Source of the DNA: Liquorilactobacillus sicerae
GTDB lineage: Bacteria; Bacillota; Bacilli; Lactobacillales; Lactobacillaceae
DNA: 64,000 nucleotides
Assembly (NCBI RefSeq): GCF_029916425.1
Contig: NZ_JAHAVQ010000001.1
Span: 62,001 to 126,000 of the forward strand
Direction of reading: 5' to 3'
Notes under the pieces: generated by a model
Databases searched by the model: none
Told to the model about the DNA's origin: nothing
The model's input: the letters and a program-made list of their open reading frames with translations, nothing else
Translations under genes and position numbers: made by a program
Part shown: positions 41,990 to 51,265 of the stretch, one piece after another
How the letters are laid out: every line of letters begins with the position of its first letter
How positions within the stretch are numbered: position 1 is the stretch's first letter

Positions 41990-43111
41990 ATGCAAAAACA
42001 AGGTTTCAAAACCTGGGGATTTAAAAATATTTTGATTATTCTTTTAACTTGTATTAGCTTAGTCGTAGTAAATCAAAAGATTATGGCTGATGAGATTGGT
42101 GACTTGCAGCAGCAAGAATCAACTGCCAAGAATAAACTTGATCAAAATAATAATCAGTTAGCTGCCAAAATAGCCTCAGTTAATGATATTTATCAACAGT
42201 TAACAAAAGTTAATCAGCATCAGAAAATCACTGAACAGAAATTAGCAAGGACTAATCAAAAACTGCAACAAGCAGAAAGTGAAAAAAAGCAACGCATAGT
42301 TGAAGCAAAACAGCGGCTAAGGGAATTACAACAGAAAAAGGGGACACAAAGTGGTTTGAGTTTCCTAGAAAACTCAAAGAACTTTAGTCAGTGGGTCGGA
42401 AACCTTATCGCGCTGAGTAAATTGCAAGCGGTATACAATGAAAGCTTTTCAGCTGTTAAACAGAGTGTTCTGCAATTGACAACTACCAAAAAACAGCTGT
42501 CGATGTTAAAAGTCCAACAAGCTGAACAGGCTAAAGAATTGGCAGTCGACAAGTCAAAAATGAGTGAATCAATCAGTAGTCTAAAACAAATGGTTGCAGA
42601 TAATCAAAATGAGATAAAATTACTAGCTAATAAAGTAACCTGGGCTAAGAATGTTCAAGCAAAACAACAAGCGGCTGAACAAGCAGCTCAAAGTTCGGCG
42701 GTCGCTGCACAACAAAATCAAAATCAAACGGCTAAGCAAACGAGTAGTTCAACGACAGCTAGTCAAACTCAGTCTTCAGCTCAGTCAACTTCAAGCAGTG
42801 CAAATGATAACAGTAATAATAGCAATGATAAAAGTTTGACAATGCAAGCAACTGGCTATTCTAGTGCTGAAGCTGGTGCTAGCAGTTATAGTGCTTTAGG
42901 GATTAATCTTAGTGAGAATCCAAAATGTGTGGCTGTTGATCCAAGCGTGATACCCTTAGGAAGTTTGCTTTGGGTTTCTGGTTATGGAGTAGCAATTGCT
43001 GGCGATACTGGTGGAGCAATCAAGGGTAATATTATTGATTTGCACTTTTCAAGTGTTCAGCAAGCTTCAAGTTGGGGAAGAAGGACCGTTACTGTTAAAG
43101 TTCTTAACTAA
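41990..43111 (+). CDS. Secreted coiled-coil / 3D-domain cell-wall protein
   Basis: About 373 residues. A signal peptide (residues 1 to about 32, likely cut after MA before DEIGDL) is followed by about 200 residues of coiled coil resembling the CwlO/PcsB N-terminal region, a low-complexity linker rich in Ala, Gln, Ser and Asn (about 225-290), and a C-terminal 3D domain with its three Asp residues (CVAVDPSVIPLGS, GDTGG, NIIDLHF). 3D domains share the MltA fold and occur in wall-turnover proteins such as YocH. ATG 41990 follows GAGAGG; the frame opens at 41921 but that adds a charged stretch before the signal peptide. It may be an FtsEX-activated hydrolase. Confidence 0.82.
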   Translation: MQKQGFKTWGFKNILIILLTCISLVVVNQKIMADEIGDLQQQESTAKNKLDQNNNQLAAKIASVNDIYQQLTKVNQHQKITEQKLARTNQKLQQAESEKKQRIVEAKQRLRELQQKKGTQSGLSFLENSKNFSQWVGNLIALSKLQAVYNESFSAVKQSVLQLTTTKKQLSMLKVQQAEQAKELAVDKSKMSESISSLKQMVADNQNEIKLLANKVTWAKNVQAKQQAAEQAAQSSAVAAQQNQNQTAKQTSSSTTASQTQSSAQSTSSSANDNSNNSNDKSLTMQATGYSSAEAGASSYSALGINLSENPKCVAVDPSVIPLGSLLWVSGYGVAIAGDTGGAIKGNIIDLHFSSVQQASSWGRRTVTVKVLN

Positions 43112-43160
43112 AAAAGATGTTCAACTATTAGATTTTGAATAAGTTGAACATCCTTTTTTT
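43111..43160. terminator. Bidirectional terminator
   Basis: GATGTTCAACT and AGTTGAACATC are perfect complements around a 15-base loop, with A-run and T-run on either side. It serves the 3D-domain gene (+) and the GNAT gene (-). Confidence 0.9.
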
Positions 43161-43740
43161 AATTTAGTTTTAAAATCAAATGATCATATTCATGTTGACT
43201 CAATCTAGTCGTCCCAATTTTAATAAAACCAAGTTTGCGATATAATCTATTAGCACCCGGATTTGCCCAATCAACGTTTAAACCAATTTTTGTTTTACCA
43301 TAATTTTTTGCTATTTGAGGTAACTTTCTCAACAGAGCAGTTCCAATTCCTTGTCCTTGAAATTCTGGCAAGACAGCAATTGAGTCCAGGTACCACTCAG
43401 CTGGAAAAGCCTCATCATCATCAAAAATTTGGGTATTAGCAGGTAAGCCGACTTCCGGGAAAAAAGACCGCATAACCTCATCAACTTGGTGTTCATTTTT
43501 ATCAGGGTATCCCCAGGCAAAACCAGCCACTTTGCCACTAATCTCAGCTACTAGCGTTTGCGCTAGGCTACTGAGATATTGTGGTGATGCGAAAGATTTT
43601 TCGATGACGTAATCGAGTTTTGCAACGGGAATTTTTTTTAATGATGGCAATTCCATCTCATTTAAAATAATTTTAAAAAGCGGAACGATTTGCACAGCAT
43701 CATCTTTTTTAGCAGAACGAATTATCAAAATAAAAGGCAC
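43159..43740 (-). CDS. GNAT-family N-acetyltransferase
   Basis: 193 residues. The acetyl-CoA-binding motif A is visible as IAVLPEFQGQGIGTALLRKL, followed by the typical GLNVDWANPGANRLYRKLGF motif B. The substrate cannot be told from sequence. The GTG at 43740 sits almost on top of AGGAAG, so a TTG at 43728 (MIIRSAKKDD) may be the real start. The upstream gene's stop codon is part of the ribosome binding site, so the pair is cotranscribed. Confidence 0.85.
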   Translation of the reverse strand: MPFILIIRSAKKDDAVQIVPLFKIILNEMELPSLKKIPVAKLDYVIEKSFASPQYLSSLAQTLVAEISGKVAGFAWGYPDKNEHQVDEVMRSFFPEVGLPANTQIFDDDEAFPAEWYLDSIAVLPEFQGQGIGTALLRKLPQIAKNYGKTKIGLNVDWANPGANRLYRKLGFIKIGTTRLSQHEYDHLILKLN

Positions 43741-43743
43741 TTC

Positions 43744-44259
43744 CTAATCAAAATTAAAGTTAATTTCATAAACTTTTTTTACTTTACCAGCTGGTTTTTG
43801 GGCAAAGTAATTTAAAATTGCAACAATACACAAACAGATTGGTTCATGGTGAACCGAATCAATTTTAAGCTGTAGAAAACGACCGTTTGCAAGCAGGACT
43901 TCATGCAACTGCATAATTTGTGTTCTTCCCTTAAAGATTCGGTAATTAAGTGAGTAAATATCGCCAACGACAAACCAGTTTAATTCTTTGACAACTAACA
44001 GATCCTTTTTGCCGAAGTGATATCTACGTAACTTGCCGATAAAACGGTGCTTGAAATACAAATTAAATCGTGGAAAAATTCCAAATCCAACTTGGCGAAT
44101 CTCAGCCAAGAGTTCGCCGGATATCGCGTAGACAGATAAAACATCACCATGGCGGCCCCATTTACCAACAACCAAATAGATGGTATCAAAATTTTTGTCA
44201 GTTACAGTTGTCGCGCCTTGATGAGACATACGATACTTGCGGGCATAAAGTGTACGCAA
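43744..44259 (-). CDS. LURP-one-related (YxjI-like) protein
   Basis: 171 residues, predicted mostly beta-strand, with repeating elements of the tubby-like/LURP-one fold: an N-terminal aromatic/basic start, VVGKWGRHGDVLSVYAISGELLAEI, and later VVGDIYSLNYRIFKG. Function in bacteria is unknown; the fold resembles phospholipid scramblases. It lies between an HAD phosphatase and a GNAT gene in one reverse-strand unit. TTG start after AAGGGGG. Family assignment is by pattern only. Confidence 0.55.
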   Translation of the reverse strand: MRTLYARKYRMSHQGATTVTDKNFDTIYLVVGKWGRHGDVLSVYAISGELLAEIRQVGFGIFPRFNLYFKHRFIGKLRRYHFGKKDLLVVKELNWFVVGDIYSLNYRIFKGRTQIMQLHEVLLANGRFLQLKIDSVHHEPICLCIVAILNYFAQKPAGKVKKVYEINFNFD

Positions 44260-44287
44260 TAGTCGACGCCCCCTTTTTGAATTAAAC

Positions 44288-45154
44288 TTATCCTTCTTTT
44301 AAAACTTGTCGAATAGCAACGGCCACACCATGTTGAAGATTAGAAACAGTTAAGCGCTTAGCAGCTTGTTTAACGCTCTCAATAGCATTATCCATTGCGT
44401 AACTTACCCCAGCAATACGAATCATCGAGAGATCGTTATTGTTATCACCAATCGCCATTACATTATCCATGGGAATATTTAGTTGATCAGCATATTTTTG
44501 TAAAGCGATACCCTTTTGTGCATTGATTTGGTTGATTTCAAGATTTGAAGCTGCTGATGAAGTAATTACTAACGAATCAATCTTTTTAATTTTATCTTTG
44601 ATCGGATCAAGAACTTTTTTTCCTTCATTGCTAAAAGCAACGATCTTGTAAATTTTCAAATGCGGTGTGTTGATCAATTCAAAATAATTGTCGGTATAGT
44701 TGATCTTCATCAATTCCATTCTTGCTGCAGCAAATGAAACAGCTAGTTTAAAAGGCGTTTCTGGATTGATGCGCGTTAGGAGTTCAGCAAAGTTTTCAAT
44801 CCGCTTGGAACGGTTATCAGAATAAATGCCTTGTGAAGTAATGACTTCAAAATACAATTTCTGTTGTTTTAAAAAATGCATGATTTTCGTTGCTAATTGA
44901 CTGCTGATCGGGGCAGAACTCAAAAGTTTTCCAGTTTCATCAAATACTTGTGCGCCATTTAAAGTAATCATCGGGCAATTAATACCAGCATCTTGAAGCA
45001 ATGGCTTAATTTCATTGTATTGCCGACCCGAGGAAACAATAAAATGGACGCCGGCAGCCTGTGCTTGCTTGATAGCAGCTGCATTTTCGGGAGAAATTGT
45101 CATTTTGTCATTTAATAGGGTTCCATCCATATCAGAAGCTATAATTTGGATCAT
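44288..45154 (-). CDS. Cof-type HAD-superfamily phosphatase
   Basis: About 288 residues. HAD motif I DMDGTLL at the N-terminus, motif II SSGR, motif III lysine region and motif IV GDNNNDLSMI are all present with a Cof-type cap between II and III. Such enzymes dephosphorylate sugar phosphates or FMN-like substrates; which one is unclear. ATG 45154 lies 7 bases after GAGGG and is preferred to the TTG at 45160. First gene of a three-gene reverse unit. Confidence 0.9.
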   Translation of the reverse strand: MIQIIASDMDGTLLNDKMTISPENAAAIKQAQAAGVHFIVSSGRQYNEIKPLLQDAGINCPMITLNGAQVFDETGKLLSSAPISSQLATKIMHFLKQQKLYFEVITSQGIYSDNRSKRIENFAELLTRINPETPFKLAVSFAAARMELMKINYTDNYFELINTPHLKIYKIVAFSNEGKKVLDPIKDKIKKIDSLVITSSAASNLEINQINAQKGIALQKYADQLNIPMDNVMAIGDNNNDLSMIRIAGVSYAMDNAIESVKQAAKRLTVSNLQHGVAVAIRQVLKEG

Positions 45155-45302
45155 TTTCAATCCCTCACTTAATAATAGTAGGCTCTTACTTCATTCTACC
45201 ATGAAAACGTGTTTTTTTTTAGCATCTTTCCTTAAGCAGTCAAAGTAATTTGTCGCCACTCAAGCAAAGTATTTTATGTTAAAATAAATTCGAGGTGAAA
45301 TT

Positions 45303-45995
45303 ATGAAAACGTTCATTCATAATGATTGGCAGGAAGTTTTAGGTCCAGAGTTTGAAAAAAACTATTATTTAAAATTACATGATTTTTTAAAAAAAGAATA
45401 TGCTACCCAGCAGATACATCCCGATATGTATCATATTTTTCAAGCGTTTGAGTGGACTCCCTTTCAAGCGGTCAAAGTCTGCATTCTCGGACAGGACCCA
45501 TATCATGGCCCGCATCAGGCGCATGGCTGCAGTTTTTCGGTTTTACCAGGAGTAAAGTTGCCGCCATCACTGATCAATATTTACAAAGAATTGGAAAATG
45601 ATCTAGGAATTAAACCGGTTAATCATGGCTATTTAAAGAAATGGGCCGATCAAGGTGTTTTGTTGTTGAATTCAGTTTTGACAGTTCGCGATGGTCAAGC
45701 GTTTTCGCATCATGGAAAAGGTTGGGAACAACTAACTGATAAAGCAATTGCTGCTTTATCAACTCGGCAAAGGCCAGTTGTTTTCATTCTTTGGGGCAAA
45801 GCAGCACAAGATAAAATCAAACTGATCGACACTAAAACTAATATTGTATTGAAATCTGCTCATCCTAGTCCGTTATCTGCTAATCGTGGATTTTTTGGAT
45901 CACGTCCTTTTTCGAAGACGAATGCTGCTTTATTGGCGATGGGAGAAAAGCCAGTCGACTGGCGGTTGCCAGCTGATCCCGGGAAAGTTGACTAA
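45303..45995 (+). CDS. ung: Uracil-DNA glycosylase
   Basis: Removes uracil from DNA in base-excision repair. 230 residues with the water-activating [13 protein letters not shown], the uracil-binding [10 protein letters not shown] and the DNA-intercalating [19 protein letters not shown] precedes ATG 45303. pta follows after 36 bases, an ung-pta pairing also found in other lactobacilli. Confidence 0.97.
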   Translation: MKTFIHNDWQEVLGPEFEKNYYLKLHDFLKKEYATQQIHPDMYHIFQAFEWTPFQAVKVCILGQDPYHGPHQAHGCSFSVLPGVKLPPSLINIYKELENDLGIKPVNHGYLKKWADQGVLLLNSVLTVRDGQAFSHHGKGWEQLTDKAIAALSTRQRPVVFILWGKAAQDKIKLIDTKTNIVLKSAHPSPLSANRGFFGSRPFSKTNAALLAMGEKPVDWRLPADPGKVD

Positions 45996-46031
45996 TTGAA
46001 GTTGCTTGAAAAATGTTAAGGAGGAAAAATA

Positions 46032-47006
46032 ATGGATCTGTTTGAAGAATTAATTGCAAAGGTTAAATCTGCATCCCCAAAAATCGTTTTCCCAGAAGGA
46101 AATGATGGCAGGATTGTCAAAGCCGCTGTTCGATTAGCTCAAGATGGAATTTTAAAACCAGTCATTCTGGGCAAAAGGATTGAAATTGAAAAATATGCGG
46201 GGCAAACGTTACCGACTGAAGTTCAAACGATCGATCCGGCGGCTTATCCTGCTACAAGTTTTGATAAGATGGTTGCAGCTTTTGTTGCACGCCGAAAAGG
46301 TAAAAATACTGAAGAACAAGCACGACAAATGTTACGAGATGTTAATTATTTTGGGACAATGTTAGTTTACCTTGGTGAAGTTGATGGCCTGGTTTCTGGG
46401 GCGGCTCATCCGACTGGGGATACGGTTCGGCCAGCCCTACAGATTATTAAAACCAAACCGGGTATTTCCAGAACGAGTGGAGCTTTTGTCATGGTTCGCG
46501 GTCAAGAACGCTATTTGTTTGCTGATTGTGCAATCAATATTGATCCAGATGCTCAGCAATTAGCCGAAATAGCGGTTGAAAGTGCTAAAACAGCAAGATT
46601 ATTTAAGATTGATCCTAGAATCGCAATGTTAAGCTTTTCAACGCTAGGTTCAGCTAAATCGCCAGCTGTTGACAAAGTTGTTGCAGCTGTCAAGATTGCT
46701 CAGCAACTAGCGCCGACTGAACTAATTGATGGTGAGTTACAATTTGATGCGGCCTTTGTTCCTAGTGTCGCCGCTAAAAAGGCTCCAAGTTCTAAAGTTG
46801 CTGGTCAAGCGAATGTTTTTGTCTTTCCAGAACTGCAAGCTGGTAACATTGGCTATAAAATTGCTCAACGTATGGGAGGATTTACAGCGATTGGACCGAT
46901 TCTGCAAGGCTTGAATCAACCGGTTTCGGATCTTTCCCGGGGTGCAAGTGAAGATGATGTCTATAAAGTGGCTGTGATCACAGCTTTGCAGGCAATTAAT
47001 AATTAA
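46032..47006 (+). CDS. pta: Phosphate acetyltransferase
   Basis: Interconverts acetyl-CoA and acetyl phosphate; with acetate kinase it makes ATP from acetyl-CoA or, in lactic acid bacteria, handles acetyl phosphate from the phosphoketolase route. 324 residues, the short Pta form: IVFPEGNDGRIVKAA at the N-terminus, VDGLVSGAAHPTGDTVRPALQ, and the C-terminal VFVFPELQAGNIGYKIAQR. AAGGAGG lies before the ATG. Confidence 0.96.
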   Translation: MDLFEELIAKVKSASPKIVFPEGNDGRIVKAAVRLAQDGILKPVILGKRIEIEKYAGQTLPTEVQTIDPAAYPATSFDKMVAAFVARRKGKNTEEQARQMLRDVNYFGTMLVYLGEVDGLVSGAAHPTGDTVRPALQIIKTKPGISRTSGAFVMVRGQERYLFADCAINIDPDAQQLAEIAVESAKTARLFKIDPRIAMLSFSTLGSAKSPAVDKVVAAVKIAQQLAPTELIDGELQFDAAFVPSVAAKKAPSSKVAGQANVFVFPELQAGNIGYKIAQRMGGFTAIGPILQGLNQPVSDLSRGASEDDVYKVAVITALQAINN

Positions 47007-47026
47007 AAATGAAAGTGTGAGCGGAT

Positions 47027-47548
47027 TTGCTGAGAATTTTGACGAGAGATTTTGCAGAAACACAACGAATCGCACAATTGCTAGCAAGATTGCTCCAGCC
47101 AAATGATGTAATTTTGTTAAAAGGTGACTTGGGCGTTGGTAAAACAACTTTTACCAAAGGTCTTGCACTTGGACTGGGAATCGATCATCGAATCAAGAGC
47201 CCAACTTTTGATATTGTAAATGAATACCATCAAGGTCGAATTCCACTATTTCATTTAGATGTTTATCGTCTTGAAAAGACTGGTGGCAATGATTTAGGCT
47301 TAGAGGAATATTTTAATGGTAGTGGCGTTAGTGTGGTTGAGTGGCCACAGTTTATACTTGATGATTTACCGAGGACCTTTTTACTGATTAAGATTTTGCG
47401 GCAAACAAATGAAATTGACGATTCCCGAAGAGAAATTGAGCTGTTGGCTGTTGGAGATCATTATCAGCGGCAACAAGTGAAATTTATCAGTTTATTAAAA
47501 AAGGAATTTCCTACACTGACATATTCAATAGTGACAGATCCTAAATGA
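47027..47548 (+). CDS. tsaE: tRNA threonylcarbamoyladenosine biosynthesis ATPase TsaE
   Basis: ATPase of the TsaBDE complex that makes t6A at position 37 of ANN-decoding tRNAs. 173 residues with Walker A GDLGVGKTTFTKGLA, the switch region KSPTFDIVNEY, and the conserved VVEWPQ. TTG start behind a weak GAGCGGA. It follows pta by 20 bases and is probably cotranscribed. A C-terminal extension of about 35 residues looks unrelated to the ATPase core. Confidence 0.92.
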   Translation: MLRILTRDFAETQRIAQLLARLLQPNDVILLKGDLGVGKTTFTKGLALGLGIDHRIKSPTFDIVNEYHQGRIPLFHLDVYRLEKTGGNDLGLEEYFNGSGVSVVEWPQFILDDLPRTFLLIKILRQTNEIDDSRREIELLAVGDHYQRQQVKFISLLKKEFPTLTYSIVTDPK

Positions 47549-47564
47549 ATTTGTACTATCAAAA

Positions 47565-47601
47565 AACCAGCTATGAACGACTTAATTTGTCATAGCTGGT
47601 T
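47565..47601 (+). terminator. Terminator after ung-pta-tsaE
   Basis: AACCAGCTATGA pairs perfectly with TCATAGCTGGTT around a 13-base loop; the T-rich tract after it is interrupted. It lies between convergent tsaE and ywlG. Confidence 0.8.
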
Positions 47602-47607
47602 CTTTGG

Positions 47608-48177
47608 CTATTTTTTTACTGGATCTTCCCATTGATATTTTGCTCTTTGACCACCAATCAATTTCGGACGGCTTCTTAAATAAGTAGTGTGAGCGGCGCC
47701 AATTTCCTTGATTGAAGTCCGCACAGGAATCTGGACAAATTTAACCTGCATCCCAATTGAAGTATCGCCGATATCCATTCCGGCTTGCGCAATGATATGT
47801 TCAACTTCAACTGGTTCTTCAAAGTATTCAAAAGCTGCTACTTGAGCTGCTCCACCAGCATGAAGTGCTGGGTAGACTGAAACTATCTCAAGATTATTGG
47901 CTTGAGCTACTTTTTTCTCAACAACCAAAGCACGATTAAGATGCTCACACCCTTGGACTGCTAGTTGGATTTTTTGCGGCTTAAGCAGTGATAATAAAGC
48001 TTTGATAACTGTTTGACCAATTTCAAGGTTTGAATTTTTACCAATTCGATCACCTTGAATTTCGCTAGTACTGCAACCAAGTACAAAAATATCATCAGCT
48101 TCTAATTGAGCAACTTGCAACAGCTCACTGGCTCCAGCGATAACTTTTCTTTTAAGCTCATCTAGTTTGACTTCCAA
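47608..48177 (-). CDS. ywlG: UPF0340 family protein YwlG
   Basis: 189 residues matching the UPF0340/TIGR01440 family: [62 protein letters not shown] and [15 protein letters not shown]. These blocks are well conserved across Firmicutes but no reaction is known. TTG start after AAAGGAGA. It is divergent from nrdDG across a 250-base region that holds NrdR boxes. Confidence 0.9.
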   Translation of the reverse strand: MEVKLDELKRKVIAGASELLQVAQLEADDIFVLGCSTSEIQGDRIGKNSNLEIGQTVIKALLSLLKPQKIQLAVQGCEHLNRALVVEKKVAQANNLEIVSVYPALHAGGAAQVAAFEYFEEPVEVEHIIAQAGMDIGDTSIGMQVKFVQIPVRTSIKEIGAAHTTYLRSRPKLIGGQRAKYQWEDPVKK

Positions 48178-48324
48178 ATAAATCTCTCCTTTACCAAAAA
48201 ATCATTAAACTTATTATAACGCTTAACTAAACTTTGACCAGATTTAGCATAAATGAATTTTTCTTGCGAAAGTTTGAGCATTATCAAAAGCTGATAGTGA
48301 TTGGCTTAAATCAAGTTCCATCTT

Positions 48325-48372
48325 ACACAATATATGGTATATATCAAACTTTAATAAACAATATATATTGTT
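48325..48372 (+). promoter_or_regulatory. Paired NrdR boxes upstream of nrdDG
   Basis: ACACAATATATGGTAT (48325-48340) and AACAATATATATTGTT (48357-48372) match the NrdR consensus acaCwAtATaTwGtgt. They start 32 bases apart, about three helical turns, as usual for cooperative NrdR binding. Confidence 0.85.
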
Positions 48373-48429
48373 TTTGGACTGAAACGGATATAGAATGTAG
48401 TTATTAAAGAATAAATGGAGGGGACGAAA

Positions 48430-50580
48430 ATGGCACCGAAACAGGAAGTTGAAGTGAAAAATAAAGCAATTGAAGTGCCAACAGTTTTGGTTAAGCGTGA
48501 TGGTGCTAAACGCCCATTTGCTGCTTATAAGTTGGGTTTAGTTTTAAATCAGTTAAAAGTTACTGATACTCTACAAAAAAAAGTAATTAATGAAGTTTTA
48601 GAAAATTTAAATCGTCCCATAGTTGCTGCCGCTGATGTTTATCGTGAAATGGTTGTTGCCTTGAACAAGTTGGGACTCAATCAACAAGCAATTAATTTTG
48701 TTGAAGAACATAAACGGCGTCAAGCTGAATGGCAAAAGGCAACTGATCCAACCAGCAGATTAGTTAGATTGCAGCAAAAAGATCCGGCTTTAGTTCATGA
48801 AAATGCAAATAAAGATAGTCGGGTTTTTAATACACAAAGAGATTTGACAGCAGGCGCAGTTGCTAAAACATTAGGCTTGAAAATGATGCCGGAACATGTA
48901 GCCAAGGCTCATTTACGCGGTGATATCCATTATCATGATTTAGATTACACTCCCTGGAGCACGATGACTAATTGCTGCCTGATCGACTTTAAAGAAATGT
49001 TGACTCATGGCTTTAAAATTGGAAATGCTGAAGTGGAAAGCCCACATTCCATTCAAACAGCTACGGCACAGATGTCGCAAATTATCGCTAACGTTGCTTC
49101 TAGTCAATATGGTGGTTGTTCAGCCGATCGCATTGATGAATTATTAGCGCCATTTGCTCAAAAAAATTATACTAAGCACCTTAAGGCAGCTCAGGGTTAT
49201 ATTGATAATCCAGCAAAACAGAAAAAGTTTGCTACTGAACGGACTAAGAAGGATATTTATGATGCAATGCAAGGCTTAGAGTATGAAATCAACACGCTTT
49301 TTTCGTCTCAAGGTCAGACACCATTCACCACAATTGGTTTTGGATTAGGCACTTCTTGGATTGAACGTGAAATTCAAAGATCAATTCTTAAAGTTCGGAT
49401 CGCTGGCTTAGGTAAGGAAAGAAGAACCGCAATTTTTCCTAAATTAATTTTCACTTTGAAACAGGGCTTAAATCTGCATCCTGGAGATCCTAATTATGAT
49501 ATTAAGGAATTAGCTGTTGAATGTGCAACCCAACGGATGTATCCAGATATTTTAATGTACGATAAGATTAAAGAGATCACTGGCAGTTTTAAAGTTCCAA
49601 TGGGATGCCGGAGCTTTTTACAGGGCTGGAAAGATGAAAATGGTCATGAGGTTAACTCTGGTCGAATGAATTTGGGTGTCGTGACGGTTAATTTACCACG
49701 CATTGCGCTTGAATCTCAAGGAGACAAGCAGCTTTTTTGGGAGATTTTCAATGAACGAATGCAAACCTGCAAGGAAGCTTTAGTTTTCAAAGTAAACCGG
49801 GTTAAACAAGCTCGACCGGATAATGCGCCAATTTTATATGAATACGGTGCTTTTGGTAAGCGGCTCAAACCCGAGGATGACGTTGATGAGTTATTTAAGC
49901 ATCGGCGAGCAACGGTTTCTTTAGGTTACATTGGTTTATATGAAGTTGGAACTGTTTTTTATGGATCTAATTGGGAACATAATCAGCAAGCTCATAAGTT
50001 CACCCTTGAAATTGTTAAGCAAATGAAGAAAAAGTGTGTTGAATGGTCAGATGAATATGACTACCATTTCAGTTTATACTCAACTCCAAGTGAATCATTG
50101 ACTGATCGTTTCTGTCGGTTAGATTCTGAACGTTTTGGTCGAATTTCGGATATTACTGCCAAGGATTATTACACTAACAGTTTCCATTATGATGTTCGTA
50201 AACATCCAACTCCGTTTGAAAAGCTTACTTTTGAAATGGATTATCCGAAGTATGCATCAGGTGGTTTTATTCATTATTGTGAATATCCTAATTTGAAGCA
50301 GAATCCGAAAGCTTTGGAAGCTGTTTGGGACTGGGCTTATGATAAAGTGGGTTACTTGGGGACTAATACACCAATCGATCATTGCTTCAAATGTGGCTTT
50401 GAAGGTGAGTTTAAAGCAACTGAAAGAGGATTTGAGTGTCCAACCTGTGGCAATCACGATCCTAAGACTTGTGATTGTGTCAAACGGACTTGCGGTTATT
50501 TAGGGAATCCGCTGGTTCGTCCGATGGTTCATGGTCGCCATGTTGAAATTGCTTCTCGTGCGAAAAACTTATTCAATTAA
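48430..50580 (+). CDS. nrdD: Anaerobic ribonucleoside-triphosphate reductase
   Basis: Glycyl-radical enzyme that makes deoxynucleotides without oxygen. About 716 residues: an N-terminal ATP-cone (VLVKRDGAKRPFAAYKLGLV), the catalytic core, a C-terminal zinc site CFKCGF...CPTCGNH with further Cys, and the radical-site RTCGYLGNP near residue 689. ATG 48430 is 8 bases after GGAGGGGA; the ATG at 48415 overlaps that site. The NrdR pair upstream indicates dATP/ATP-sensing repression. nrdG follows. Confidence 0.97.
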   Translation: MAPKQEVEVKNKAIEVPTVLVKRDGAKRPFAAYKLGLVLNQLKVTDTLQKKVINEVLENLNRPIVAAADVYREMVVALNKLGLNQQAINFVEEHKRRQAEWQKATDPTSRLVRLQQKDPALVHENANKDSRVFNTQRDLTAGAVAKTLGLKMMPEHVAKAHLRGDIHYHDLDYTPWSTMTNCCLIDFKEMLTHGFKIGNAEVESPHSIQTATAQMSQIIANVASSQYGGCSADRIDELLAPFAQKNYTKHLKAAQGYIDNPAKQKKFATERTKKDIYDAMQGLEYEINTLFSSQGQTPFTTIGFGLGTSWIEREIQRSILKVRIAGLGKERRTAIFPKLIFTLKQGLNLHPGDPNYDIKELAVECATQRMYPDILMYDKIKEITGSFKVPMGCRSFLQGWKDENGHEVNSGRMNLGVVTVNLPRIALESQGDKQLFWEIFNERMQTCKEALVFKVNRVKQARPDNAPILYEYGAFGKRLKPEDDVDELFKHRRATVSLGYIGLYEVGTVFYGSNWEHNQQAHKFTLEIVKQMKKKCVEWSDEYDYHFSLYSTPSESLTDRFCRLDSERFGRISDITAKDYYTNSFHYDVRKHPTPFEKLTFEMDYPKYASGGFIHYCEYPNLKQNPKALEAVWDWAYDKVGYLGTNTPIDHCFKCGFEGEFKATERGFECPTCGNHDPKTCDCVKRTCGYLGNPLVRPMVHGRHVEIASRAKNLFN

Positions 50581-50591
50581 GGATGATGAAG

Positions 50592-51182
50592 ATGACCAAA
50601 CAAGCAAAAAATATTCGTAGGCCACGTGATCCGCAGCCTAAGGAATGGCTGGCCAGCGATTTAAGTCAGCAGTATATTGCTGATTACAAGCCCTTTAATT
50701 TCGTTGATGGTGAAGGAGTGCGTTGCAGTCTTTATGTCAGTGGTTGCAAGTTTGCCTGCCCGGGATGTTATAACAAAGCAGCTCAGAGTTTTCATTACGG
50801 GACTCCTTATACGCAAGATTTAGAAGATGCAATTATTAAAGATCTTGGGCAGCCCTATTGTCAGGGCCTAACTTTGCTGGGTGGTGAACCGTTTTTGAAT
50901 ACTCAAGTTTGCATTCAACTTGTTAAGCGACTAAGGAGAGTCTATGGTCATACAAAAGATGTTTGGTCGTGGAGTGGTTATTATTGGGATGAACTGTTAA
51001 GGGATTCAGCTGATAAATTGGAACTTTTATCATTGATCGATATTTTAGTTGATGGTCGTTTTGAGCTGGCGAAGAAAGACTTGACGTTGCAATTTAGAGG
51101 AAGTTCGAATCAGCGGATAATCGATGTTCCCAAGTCATTAAAAGCGGGTCAAATTGTTTTGTGGGATCGACTTTTAAGATAG
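50592..51182 (+). CDS. nrdG: Anaerobic ribonucleotide reductase activating enzyme
   Basis: Radical-SAM activase that installs the glycyl radical on NrdD. About 196 residues with the cluster-binding C-x3-C-x2-C (GCKFACPGCYN), the SAM-binding GGEPF and the phosphate-loop-like NFVDGEGVRCSLYVSG. Three in-frame ATGs occur at 50583, 50586 and 50592; the third has the best spacing to AAGGA. It is translated directly after nrdD. Confidence 0.96.
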   Translation: MTKQAKNIRRPRDPQPKEWLASDLSQQYIADYKPFNFVDGEGVRCSLYVSGCKFACPGCYNKAAQSFHYGTPYTQDLEDAIIKDLGQPYCQGLTLLGGEPFLNTQVCIQLVKRLRRVYGHTKDVWSWSGYYWDELLRDSADKLELLSLIDILVDGRFELAKKDLTLQFRGSSNQRIIDVPKSLKAGQIVLWDRLLR

Positions 51183-51222
51183 GATCGGTTAGTATTTGAT
51201 CATAATTATTTAAAAACGTCAG

Positions 51223-51264
51223 AAAAAAGCAATTGGAAAAATTAATTTTCCAATTGCTTTTTTA
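51223..51264. terminator. Bidirectional terminator nrdG / VanX-like gene
   Basis: An 18-base arm ending GCAATTGGAAAA is a perfect inverted repeat of TTTTCCAATTGC plus T-run, with A-run on the other side. It serves convergent genes. Confidence 0.93.
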
Positions 51265-51265
51265 A

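Noticed and set aside
44070-44285. Plus-strand 71-residue frame antisense to the LURP-one-like gene
   Set aside because: No start signal and no recognisable product; overlaps a better supported reverse-strand unit.
46737-47147. 136-residue minus-strand frame across pta and tsaE
   Set aside because: Antisense to two clear genes with no ribosome binding site or promoter.
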